Assembly: GCA_029861795.1 (NCBI GenBank)
Contig: JAOTYS010000240.1
Location: forward strand, 1 to 7,185
Reading direction: 5' to 3'
DNA from: Gammaproteobacteria bacterium
GTDB taxonomy: Bacteria; Pseudomonadota; Gammaproteobacteria; Arenicellales; JAOTYS01
Length of the DNA: 7,185 bases
A program made the position numbers and the translations under genes. Below are positions 1 through 7,185 of the stretch, one piece after another. The notes under the pieces are model-generated. The model worked only from the letters and a program-made list of their open reading frames with translations, ran no database searches and was not told where the DNA came from. The first letter of the stretch is position 1. Each line of letters begins with the position of its first letter.

Positions 1-344
1 AACGCTTAACTAGGTTCGTAGGCAAATCCAAAGCGATGGAGATGTGCTTGACAGGGCGCATGATGGATGCGCAGGAGGCGGAGCGTGTCGGTCTTGTTAG
101 TCGCATTGTGCCTGCTGAACAGTTAGTGGATGATGCCCTTAAGACGGCACAAAAAATCGCCAAGCTTTCTCGCCCTTCTGTGCTGATGGCCAAAGAATCC
201 GTCAATCGCGCCTACGAGACAACTCTGGCGGAAGGTGTTCGTTTCGAGCGACGCATGTTTCATTCACTATTCGCTACCGAAGATCAGAAAGAGGGTATGG
301 CTGCTTTCGCCGAGAAGCGGAAGGCTAATTGGAAACACCGCTGA
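1..344 (+). CDS. Enoyl-CoA hydratase/isomerase (crotonase) family protein, C-terminal part
   Basis: This is the last ~113 residues of a crotonase-superfamily protein. The reading frame is open to the left edge (first full codon at base 3), so the gene starts outside the window and the ATG at 36 is internal. The visible part starts with [18 protein letters not shown], the stretch that follows the second catalytic Glu region in enoyl-CoA hydratases. It continues with [16 protein letters not shown] and ends with the AFAEKR signature typical of the C-terminal helices. Family members are usually ~255-265 residues, so somewhat less than half is present. Such enzymes hydrate trans-2-enoyl-CoA in beta-oxidation or carry out related acyl-CoA chemistry. 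The oxyanion hole and catalytic Glu residues lie outside the window, so the exact reaction cannot be read. The SDR gene starts 54 bp downstream on the same strand, suggesting an operon for acyl-CoA or related catabolism (inference). Confidence 0.93.
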   Translation, partial: RLTRFVGKSKAMEMCLTGRMMDAQEAERVGLVSRIVPAEQLVDDALKTAQKIAKLSRPSVLMAKESVNRAYETTLAEGVRFERRMFHSLFATEDQKEGMAAFAEKRKANWKHR

Positions 345-398
345 CAACAGATGCTGGCGGGTAGTTTGGTGCACCGTTGATACCTAGGAGTACACATC

Positions 399-1160
399 AT
401 GCGTCTGAAAGATAAAGTGGCTGTTGTTACTGGCGCGGCTCAAGGCATAGGCCTTGGCGTAGCACAATCGTTTGCCTCTGAAGGTGCTAAGGTCTTGCTC
501 GCTGATATCAATGAAGACAAAGGACGTGAGCAGACCGCGGCTATAGCTGGAGCTGAATTCGTCCGCTGTGATGTCGGTGATGCGACCCAGGCGAAGGAGC
601 TTATCTCCGCGGCGGTGGATCGACACGGCCGGATCGATGTGTGCGTCAACAACGCCGGTATCCTGCTAAAAGGAGATGTGTTGGAGTTATCCGAAGAGGA
701 CTTTGATGCAGTATTGCGTGTCAACTTAAAGGGCGCGTTTCTGGTCGGTCAGGCAGCGGCGCAACAGATGGTCAAGCAAGGCTCGGGAAGCATCATTAAC
801 ATGTCCTCGGTGAACGCGGTCATGACTATTCCGAACGCGCTTGCCTATAACGTCTCTAAGGGCGGCATGAATCAACTGACGCGCAATATGGCAGTGAGTC
901 TTGCGGACAAAGGTGTGCGCGTAAATGCCATCGGTCCAGGCAGCATCCTCACGGATTTGCTCAAGCAGATAATGACCGATGACGGTGCACGGCAGATGAT
1001 TTTGTCGCGTACACCGATGGGACGTTGCGGCGAGGTGTCAGAAGTGGCGAATGTAGCGGTGTTTCTCGCCTCCGATGACTCCTCTTACATTACTGGGGAG
1101 TGCATCTATATCGACGGCGGCAGGTTAGGCCTCAACTATACCGTTCCGGTCAAGGGCTAA
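399..1160 (+). CDS. SDR family NAD(P)-dependent oxidoreductase (classical short-chain dehydrogenase)
   Basis: A complete 253-residue classical SDR, the usual length. The Rossmann cofactor motif TGAAQGIG is at residues 11-18, followed by the acidic residue D36 at the end of the second strand, which normally favours NAD(H) over NADP(H). D58 is the adenine-contact Asp and NNAG is at 84-87. The catalytic tetrad is N109, S137, Y150 and K154 (YxxxK as YNVSK). The C-terminal region has the YITGECIYIDGG segment and ends in LNYTVPVKG. Start choice: AGGAG at 386-390 lies 8 bp before the ATG and the N-terminus fits the family. The class oxidises or reduces secondary alcohols/ketones; FabG-like 3-oxoacyl reductases and 3-hydroxyacyl-CoA or sugar dehydrogenases all share these motifs, so the substrate is unknown. 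The crotonase gene upstream favours an acyl-CoA-type substrate (inference). The stop codon lies inside the end of the convergent IalB-family gene. Confidence 0.95.
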   Translation: MRLKDKVAVVTGAAQGIGLGVAQSFASEGAKVLLADINEDKGREQTAAIAGAEFVRCDVGDATQAKELISAAVDRHGRIDVCVNNAGILLKGDVLELSEEDFDAVLRVNLKGAFLVGQAAAQQMVKQGSGSIINMSSVNAVMTIPNALAYNVSKGGMNQLTRNMAVSLADKGVRVNAIGPGSILTDLLKQIMTDDGARQMILSRTPMGRCGEVSEVANVAVFLASDDSSYITGECIYIDGGRLGLNYTVPVKG

Positions 1161-1695
1161 GGGATACGCTGGGGCTCTTTTTACGGTTTTGCACGGCTTC
1201 CAAACCCGCTGTAAAGCCGCTCAAAGAAATCGGTACCACAAGTTGACGACCATCACTACGCTCGTATTGAACGGTCGCAGTACGACCATCTTTGAACATC
1301 TGTAACAAGTTATCGGGTAGCAACACGCGTCCATGGCAGCCGGTTTCGGTGCAGCGCTGCATGTAAACGGTGAGCGACACAGCACCATCGATGCTTAGCA
1401 CTATGCCGCGGGTCAGCAAAACACCCAAGGGCAAGGTGACCAACGCCACAGCAGTTTCACGGTCGTCAGGGTAGCCAACGGCCAACTGCGCTAGCCTGCG
1501 ATCTCCATCCTTTAGAAAAACATTCTGAAACAAATAACAGGACAAGTCGCTGCGCGTGGATTCGCATCTTACAACCCAATCTTCAAAAGACTGCTCCGAG
1601 ATCTCGTCGGCTTCATCGCCACGCGCTGCTAGGGCGAGGCTCGTTAACGCGATCGTCACCCAGATTATTGTTGATACTGATATGGAAACCCGCAT
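1150..1695 (-). CDS. Invasion-associated locus B (IalB) family exported protein
   Basis: A 181-residue protein recognised as IalB family. An N-terminal signal peptide (residues ~1-23) has a hydrophobic core and an ALA cleavage motif at 21-23, so the mature protein is probably periplasmic. The mature part begins with the FEDWVVRCE element (37-45), has the LPLGVLL segment at 88-94 followed by an SIDG strand, and then the CxxxxC pair. Cysteines at 44, 53, 115 and 120 are placed for two disulfides. IalB was named from Bartonella, where it contributes to erythrocyte invasion; the wider family occurs in many free-living bacteria, where its molecular role is not settled, so virulence should not be inferred. 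The gene is convergent with the SDR gene (11-bp tail overlap) and divergent from mlaA. A G-rich ribosome binding site (GGGGGAAG, 1706-1713 read on the minus strand) precedes the ATG by ~10 nt and lies in a predicted hairpin. Confidence 0.85.
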   Translation of the reverse strand: MRVSISVSTIIWVTIALTSLALAARGDEADEISEQSFEDWVVRCESTRSDLSCYLFQNVFLKDGDRRLAQLAVGYPDDRETAVALVTLPLGVLLTRGIVLSIDGAVSLTVYMQRCTETGCHGRVLLPDNLLQMFKDGRTATVQYERSDGRQLVVPISLSGFTAGLEAVQNRKKSPSVSLSP

Positions 1696-1705
1696 ATGGT
1701 CTTGG

Positions 1706-1754
1706 CTTCCCCCGCTACCTATGGGATACCATTAGTCCCTGCGGGGTAGGGAAG
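1706..1754 (-). promoter_or_regulatory. Hairpin over the ribosome binding site of the IalB-family gene
   Basis: CCCCGC at 1710-1715 is a perfect inverted repeat of GCGGGG at 1741-1746. The flanks CTTC (1706-1709) and GAAG (1751-1754) also pair, after a 4-nt bulge at 1747-1750. Inside the loop, GGGA (1723-1726) can pair with TCCC (1736-1739). In the minus-strand mRNA, the 3' arm contains the GGGGGAAG ribosome binding site of the IalB-family gene, so folding would mask it. This only matters if transcription starts upstream (coordinate above ~1754), which I cannot see. The structure is seen in sequence; the regulatory role is inference. Confidence 0.35.
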
Positions 1755-1974
1755 ACTCTACCAGAAGCTCGACGCTACAGCTCTTATGGCGTGCGCCCTT
1801 AATAACTCCTATGAGTGCTTGTTTGTACTTAACCAGCTCTAACTTTGAAGACAACAACCCCATCCCTACGCACCAAACCGACTATTGAGGAAGGCCAACC
1901 CTTGGACGATTTCACTCCCAGAGGAAAACTGACTGACACTTATTCCCCTAAGCCCGGCATTAAAGACAGTTCAC

Positions 1975-1980
1975 CATAAT
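1975..1980 (+). promoter_or_regulatory. -10-like element directly before mlaA
   Basis: CATAAT matches the TATAAT consensus at five of six positions and ends 6 bp before the mlaA ATG, so a transcript from it would begin at or within a base or two of the start codon. No Shine-Dalgarno sequence precedes that ATG, which is what a leaderless message would look like. No good -35 hexamer is present at 16-18 bp, so this may be chance. Confidence 0.3.
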
Positions 1981-1986
1981 CTCTAG

Positions 1987-2766
1987 ATGGATCTTGCACC
2001 CCGCACCGTGACCGCCCGAGCCACCACCATCTCGCTCGCCCTGCTGCTATTGCTTACATTATCGTCGTGCGCGGGCTTAAGCCGATCCGTCGATCAGTCC
2101 GGTACCGAGGATGAATCCGGTGCCCAGCACGATCCGTGGGAGCGTTATAACCGGGCCATGTTTCGGTTCAACGACAAACTGGACCGCGCGGTGGTAAAGC
2201 CGGTGGCGGCGGGCTATACGCGCATCGTGCCGACGTTTATGCGCCGTGGTGTCAACAATTTCTTCAGCAACTTGCTGGAACCCACCACTGTGATCAACGC
2301 CGTACTACAAGGCAAGATCAAGCGAGCGGCCGCCAGCACCGGTCGATTTCTGACCAATACCACCATTGGCTTTCTAGGCCTTTTGGACGTAGCCAAGCAC
2401 CTCGGACTAGAAAAACATCGTGAGGATTTTGGACAGACTCTGGCGGTGTGGGGCTTCCCCCAGGGGCCTTATCTAATCCTTCCGTTTCTCGGTCCAAGTA
2501 CAGCCCGAGACGGTATCGGCCTAATTCCGTTTTATCTGTATACCGATCTACGTACCCAACTCAACACAACTGAATCACTCATCGCGGTGACGATTAATGT
2601 CATCGATACTAGAGGGGGGCTGCTTGGCAGCGATCGTTTGTTGCAGTTGCAGTTAGACCCATACGTGTTCCTCCGCGAGAGCTATGTGCAGCAACGTAAC
2701 AGCTTGATCTATGACGGCAGTCCGCCGCTTGAAGACTACGACGACGAAGCGTTCGAAAACGACTAA
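1987..2766 (+). CDS. mlaA: MlaA (VacJ) family outer-membrane lipoprotein, phospholipid asymmetry
   Basis: A 259-residue lipoprotein, close to the ~250 residues of E. coli MlaA. The signal peptide has a leucine-rich core (residues 15-25) and a lipobox L25-S-S-C28; the residue after the lipidated Cys is Ala, consistent with outer-membrane sorting. Family signatures follow: DPWERYNR (49-56) and FNDKLD (61-66), NNFFSNLLEP (90-99), RFLTNTTIG (120-128), DFGQTLAVWG (147-156), and a GPY-to-STARD segment at 160-175. The last ~12 residues are strongly acidic. MlaA sits as a ring in the outer membrane and passes mislocalised phospholipids from the outer leaflet to periplasmic MlaC and then the MlaFEDB transporter; none of those partners is in the window. 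A TAG stop immediately precedes the ATG in frame, so the start cannot be further upstream; a GTG seven codons in is possible. No Shine-Dalgarno sequence is visible. apaH follows after 18 bp. Confidence 0.95.
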   Translation: MDLAPRTVTARATTISLALLLLLTLSSCAGLSRSVDQSGTEDESGAQHDPWERYNRAMFRFNDKLDRAVVKPVAAGYTRIVPTFMRRGVNNFFSNLLEPTTVINAVLQGKIKRAAASTGRFLTNTTIGFLGLLDVAKHLGLEKHREDFGQTLAVWGFPQGPYLILPFLGPSTARDGIGLIPFYLYTDLRTQLNTTESLIAVTINVIDTRGGLLGSDRLLQLQLDPYVFLRESYVQQRNSLIYDGSPPLEDYDDEAFEND

Positions 2767-2784
2767 CTCTTTCTGACCAACTTC

Positions 2785-3606
2785 ATGGCCATCTACGCTA
2801 TCGGTGACGTTCAAGGCTGCTTCGACGCTCTTCGCACACTATTGGACCGTATAGGTTTTGTGCCCGAGAAAGACCGCCTGTGGTTCACTGGGGATCTGGT
2901 CAACCGTGGTCGGCAATCCGCGGAAGTTCTGCGGCTCGTTCGAGATCTGGGTGACCGTGCTGTTTCGGTGCTTGGCAATCACGACCTGCATCTACTTGCA
3001 GTAGCGATTGGCGCAAAAAGGCTACGTCGGGACGACACTTTGACTCAACTCTTGCGCGCCGGGGATTGCGATGAGCTGTTGCATTGGTTGCGACGCCGAC
3101 CGCTGTTAGTGCAGGACACCAATTCTCGGGATGTCTTGGTTCACGCTGGTTTGCTACCGCAGTGGGATGTGAACCAGGCGCTCGCGCTTGCTGCCGAGGT
3201 CGAGCAAGTTCTACAGAGTGACGCCTGGACCGACTTGTTACCACATCTGTACGGCAACCATCCCGATCAATGGTCTGACTCGCTGCAAGGCTGGGACCGA
3301 CTACGTCTGATCACAAATGTTTTTACCCGCATGCGATACTGCAGCGCACCGGGCCGGCTGGCGCTTGGAGAGAAGGGCGCGCCGGGACAGCAAAGTCACG
3401 GGCTTACGCCCTGGTTCGCGGTGACTGACCGGCGGTGCAGCGACTGCCGAATCATCTTTGGACATTGGTCCGACCTGGGTTTGTGGCAAGACGGTAATGT
3501 GCTTGGACTCGATAGCGGTTGCGTGTGGGGAGGAAGACTTTCTGCGGCACGGCTCGATGTTGTGCCAACAAAGATCATCACCGTGTCCTGTGAGGGTAGG
3601 TGCTAG
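2785..3606 (+). CDS. apaH: Symmetrical bis(5'-nucleosyl)-tetraphosphatase (diadenosine tetraphosphatase)
   Basis: A 273-residue metallophosphatase (E. coli ApaH is 280) that splits Ap4A symmetrically to two ADP, controlling alarmone-like dinucleotides and, in enterobacteria, Np4 caps on RNA. The metal-binding motifs of the PPP/calcineurin-type fold are in order: GDVQGC (7-12), GDLVNRG (36-42), GNHD (64-67), VHAG (119-122) and GHW (226-228). ApaH-specific stretches include LHLLAVAIG (68-76), LITNVFTRMRYC (175-186) and LDSGCVWGG (242-250). The first motif has Gln where the general GDxHG motif has His; from memory, Pseudomonas ApaH proteins also have GDxQGC, so I do not read this as loss of activity. 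The start fits the family exactly, but no Shine-Dalgarno sequence is visible. With only 18 bp after the mlaA stop, translation may depend on ribosomes arriving from mlaA (inference). apaG follows after 81 bp. Confidence 0.97.
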   Translation: MAIYAIGDVQGCFDALRTLLDRIGFVPEKDRLWFTGDLVNRGRQSAEVLRLVRDLGDRAVSVLGNHDLHLLAVAIGAKRLRRDDTLTQLLRAGDCDELLHWLRRRPLLVQDTNSRDVLVHAGLLPQWDVNQALALAAEVEQVLQSDAWTDLLPHLYGNHPDQWSDSLQGWDRLRLITNVFTRMRYCSAPGRLALGEKGAPGQQSHGLTPWFAVTDRRCSDCRIIFGHWSDLGLWQDGNVLGLDSGCVWGGRLSAARLDVVPTKIITVSCEGRC

Positions 3607-3675
3607 GGAGCGACCCTACTGGGCAATCCCTTTCACAGCAACGGCCAAAATCTGCAAAATAGGCCCTAGCGTAGT

Positions 3676-3681
3676 AAGGGG
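3676..3681 (+). promoter_or_regulatory. Ribosome binding site that sets the apaG GTG start
   Basis: AAGGGG lies 6 nt before a GTG at 3688. An in-frame TAG at 3667-3669 rules out a start further upstream, and no ATG lies between it and this GTG. The site therefore supports GTG as the true start of apaG. Confidence 0.7.
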
Positions 3682-3687
3682 TTAACA

Positions 3688-4062
3688 GTGGGCAGATATC
3701 AGATCGAAGTAAGCGTTAAGTGCTCGTATATCGAGACCCAATCAGATCCCGCTAACGACCGGTACGTCTTCGCTTATACCGTCACCATCACCAATACCGG
3801 GACCGAGCCAGCGCAGCTTCTCACGCGCCACTGGATCATCACTGACGCAGAGCATAAAGTACAAGAAGTGCAGGGTGACGGGGTTGTTGGCGAGCAGCCG
3901 ACGGTACTCCCTGGATCTAGTTTTCAGTACACCAGTGGTGCCGTGCTAGAGACTCCAGTCGGCACGATGCGTGGCAGTTATCAGATGATCGCGTCAGATG
4001 GAACGCTATTCGACGCGGAGATCCCACTATTCACACTTTCCGTCCCGCGCACCCTTCACTAG
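3688..4062 (+). CDS. apaG: ApaG family protein
   Basis: A complete 124-residue ApaG (E. coli 125), starting at GTG. It aligns along its whole length with the family: YIETQSDP (14-21), RYVFAYTVTITN (25-36), the glycine-rich GDGVVGEQP (63-71), FQYTSGAVLETPVGTM (79-94), and a C-terminal strand ending in VP. The fold is a fibronectin-III-like beta sandwich without enzymatic residues. Mutants in Salmonella were linked to cobalt resistance and magnesium efflux (CorD), hence the common label Co2+/Mg2+ efflux protein, but the biochemical role is not firmly known; a similar domain occurs in some eukaryotic F-box proteins. It shares a strand and probably a transcript with apaH. The usual order is apaG then apaH, often after rsmA (ksgA); here apaG comes second and rsmA is not in the window. 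It is convergent with gyrB. Confidence 0.96.
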   Translation: MGRYQIEVSVKCSYIETQSDPANDRYVFAYTVTITNTGTEPAQLLTRHWIITDAEHKVQEVQGDGVVGEQPTVLPGSSFQYTSGAVLETPVGTMRGSYQMIASDGTLFDAEIPLFTLSVPRTLH

Positions 4063-4067
4063 AACCC

Positions 4068-4087
4068 ATCTCAAATCGGAGATTTTT
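4068..4087 (+). terminator. Possible weak rho-independent terminator after apaG
   Basis: ATCTC (4068-4072) and GAGAT (4079-4083) form a 5-bp stem with a 6-nt loop, followed by four more T residues (4084-4087). It starts 6 bp after the apaG stop, in the right place, but the stem is short and only partly G+C, so termination strength would be low. Confidence 0.3.
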
Positions 4088-4226
4088 CGTGCAGGCTAGG
4101 CCTGAGGGTCGCGAAAAGCGCTGTGTACAAAGCAGTTTGCCGCTTCGCGGCCCCGCATTTGAGCGACCGGAAAACAATGCCCGAGCGGAAAAGATCCTTT
4201 TTGAGAGAAGTTCTAGTCAAGTTGGG

Positions 4227-6677
<2,451 letters not shown>

Positions 6678-6755
6678 TCTTTGGCTCAGAAACACCCTCC
6701 CTGCCAGACTTTCAGAGGTGATGGTTCGACGGCTACCAGCGATCGGTTGGGACGA

Positions 6756-6771
6756 TGTTTCACATGAAACC
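6756..6771. promoter_or_regulatory. parS-like ParB-binding site 1
   Basis: TGTTTCACATGAAACC differs from the widely conserved chromosomal parS palindrome TGTTTCACGTGAAACA at two positions (9 and 16). The 14-bp core GTTTCAC/ATGAAAC is palindromic except at one central base. ParB dimers (CTPases) load at such sites, spread along DNA and recruit SMC near the origin; parA/parB themselves are not in the window. Confidence 0.75.
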
Positions 6772-6786
6772 AGCCAGCAAGCTGGT
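6769..6786. repeat. Inverted repeat between the two parS-like sites
   Basis: ACCAGC (6769-6774) and GCTGGT (6781-6786) are perfect inverted repeats around a 6-nt loop. The left arm overlaps the last three bases of parS-like site 1 and the right arm ends 3 bp before site 2. No T-run follows on either strand, so it does not look like a terminator. It may be a spacer structure or the footprint of another DNA-binding protein. Confidence 0.45.
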
Positions 6787-6789
6787 AAG

Positions 6790-6805
6790 TGTTTCACGTG
6801 AAACT
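6790..6805. promoter_or_regulatory. parS-like ParB-binding site 2 (near-perfect)
   Basis: TGTTTCACGTGAAACT matches the chromosomal parS consensus at 15 of 16 positions, with a fully palindromic 14-bp core GTTTCACGTGAAAC. It starts 34 bp after the start of site 1, roughly three helical turns, so the two sites face approximately the same side of the DNA. It lies 40 bp past the dnaN stop codon in the direction of dnaN transcription, between dnaN and gyrB. Confidence 0.88.
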
Positions 6806-6845
6806 AAAGGAGTATCCGCTGAATTCGTGGTATGGTTGTATATGC

Positions 6846-7185
6846 CTATAATCGCATCGGCATAACCAAGTATTGGCTCTTCTCGTCCCCCGGAGTCTGC
6901 AAAGTGCAGCTACTGTTACTGTCTTCCACCGCCAGCTCCACGTGTTCCTTAGGCAAAACCTTAAGCGCATCCATCAAATAATTTACATTGAAGCCAATTT
7001 CGAGATCCGGCCCGCCATACTCGATACTCATCTCGTCGCTGGCTTCTTCTTGCTCCGGGTTATTGGCGCTCACTACCATGCGATTGGCGCCTAACGTTAG
7101 ACGCACGCCTCTGAACTTATCATTCGTTAAGATCGCTGCCCGACCCAGCACCTCTTGGAATTCTGCTCGGTCGACAGTGAGACGT
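6846..7185 (-). CDS. dnaN: DNA polymerase III beta subunit (sliding clamp), C-terminal part
   Basis: The last ~112 residues of the ring-shaped processivity clamp, covering most of the third domain; the full protein is usually ~366 residues, so the 5' two-thirds lie beyond the right edge. The frame is open to the edge and the GTG at 7151 is an internal Val codon. Matches to the family: AAILTNDKFRGVRL, SANNPEQEEA, IGFNVNYLMDAL, and the C-terminal YLVMPMRL, which contributes to the hydrophobic pocket that binds clamp loader and polymerases and is intact here. dnaA is expected further right, since dnaA-dnaN is a very conserved pair. The next gene downstream is gyrB, not recF. Confidence 0.98.
   Translation of the reverse strand, partial: RLTVDRAEFQEVLGRAAILTNDKFRGVRLTLGANRMVVSANNPEQEEASDEMSIEYGGPDLEIGFNVNYLMDALKVLPKEHVELAVEDSNSSCTLQTPGDEKSQYLVMPMRL

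Larger units (their letters stand above)
1696..1986. other. Divergent intergenic spacer between the IalB-family gene and mlaA
   Basis: This 291-bp stretch separates two divergently transcribed genes and should hold both promoters. I find no open frame that looks like a gene and no strong -35/-10 pair on either strand. What it does contain is the hairpin at 1706-1754, next to the IalB-family start, and a -10-like CATAAT immediately before mlaA. The middle, ~1760-1970, shows nothing I can name. Confidence 0.6.

Noticed and set aside
2794..2820. Loss of the usual His in the first metal motif of ApaH (GDVQGC)
   Set aside because: Gln at this position is, as far as I recall, also found in Pseudomonas ApaH proteins; all other metal-binding motifs are intact, so this is not a sign of an inactive enzyme.
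2900..3244. 114-codon minus-strand open frame inside apaH
   Set aside because: Antisense shadow; His/Arg/Pro-rich composition and no family resemblance.
3604..3618. TAGGG/CCCTA hairpin over the apaH stop codon
   Set aside because: Five base pairs with alternative slipped pairings nearby and no T-run; could be chance, so not listed as a feature.
3458..3685. 75-codon plus-strand open frame across the end of apaH
   Set aside because: It lies mostly in another frame of the well-conserved ApaH C-terminus; Cys- and Arg-rich shadow translation.
4122..4130. Second DnaA-box-like sequence, TGTGTACAA, in the apaG-gyrB gap
   Set aside because: Two mismatches to TGTGGATAA and no cluster of similar boxes or A/T-rich unwinding region nearby.
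4139..4151. GCCGC-TTC-GCGGC hairpin in the convergent gap
   Set aside because: A perfect 5-bp G/C stem, but no T-run follows on either strand, so it is not a standard terminator.
4189..4202. Possible gyrB terminator, AAAAG/CTTTT around ATC
   Set aside because: The stem is almost all A/T with a 3-nt loop, and the T-run on the minus strand is part of the stem itself; too weak to call.
6755..6860. Short plus-strand frame starting MFHMKP over parS-like site 1
   Set aside because: The reading is a by-product of translating the parS palindrome; it runs antisense into the end of dnaN and has no ribosome binding site.

Overview
This window looks like chromosomal DNA of a proteobacterium, most likely a gammaproteobacterium, close to the replication origin. 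The evidence is a long-form (Gram-negative type) GyrB that can be followed residue by residue against the E. coli protein, the end of DnaN beside it, an ApaH/ApaG pair, an MlaA outer-membrane lipoprotein, and two ParB-binding (parS-like) palindromes. I cannot name a genus. Base composition looks about half G+C throughout, and I see no insertion sequence, tRNA, rRNA, CRISPR array or phage gene.

Layout, left to right. (1) 1-1160, plus strand: the end of an enoyl-CoA hydratase/isomerase (crotonase) gene, then a complete short-chain dehydrogenase/reductase (SDR) gene. They are probably co-transcribed and involved in acyl-CoA or related hydroxy/keto metabolism. (2) 1150-1695, minus strand: an exported IalB-family protein whose end overlaps the end of the SDR gene by 11 bp. 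Its mRNA leader can fold into a hairpin that covers the ribosome binding site. (3) 1696-1986: a 291-bp divergent spacer. (4) 1987-4062, plus strand: mlaA, apaH and apaG, probably one transcript. MlaA works in outer-membrane lipid asymmetry, ApaH hydrolyses Ap4A, and ApaG is its usual genetic neighbour. (5) 4063-4226: a convergent gap with a weak terminator candidate. (6) 4227-6644, minus strand: complete gyrB. (7) 6645-6845: a 201-bp spacer holding a gyrB promoter candidate and two parS-like palindromes. (8) 6846-7185, minus strand: the 3' end of dnaN, cut by the window edge.

The part most worth attention is the dnaN-gyrB junction. In the classical dnaA-dnaN-recF-gyrB order, recF sits exactly here. 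In this window recF is absent and the space holds a closely spaced pair of parS-like sites with a small inverted repeat between them. Other points of interest are the possible leaderless start of mlaA, the hairpin over the IalB-family ribosome binding site, and the apaH-before-apaG order. I found no convincing sign of a wholly new multi-gene system; every complete gene belongs to a recognisable family.
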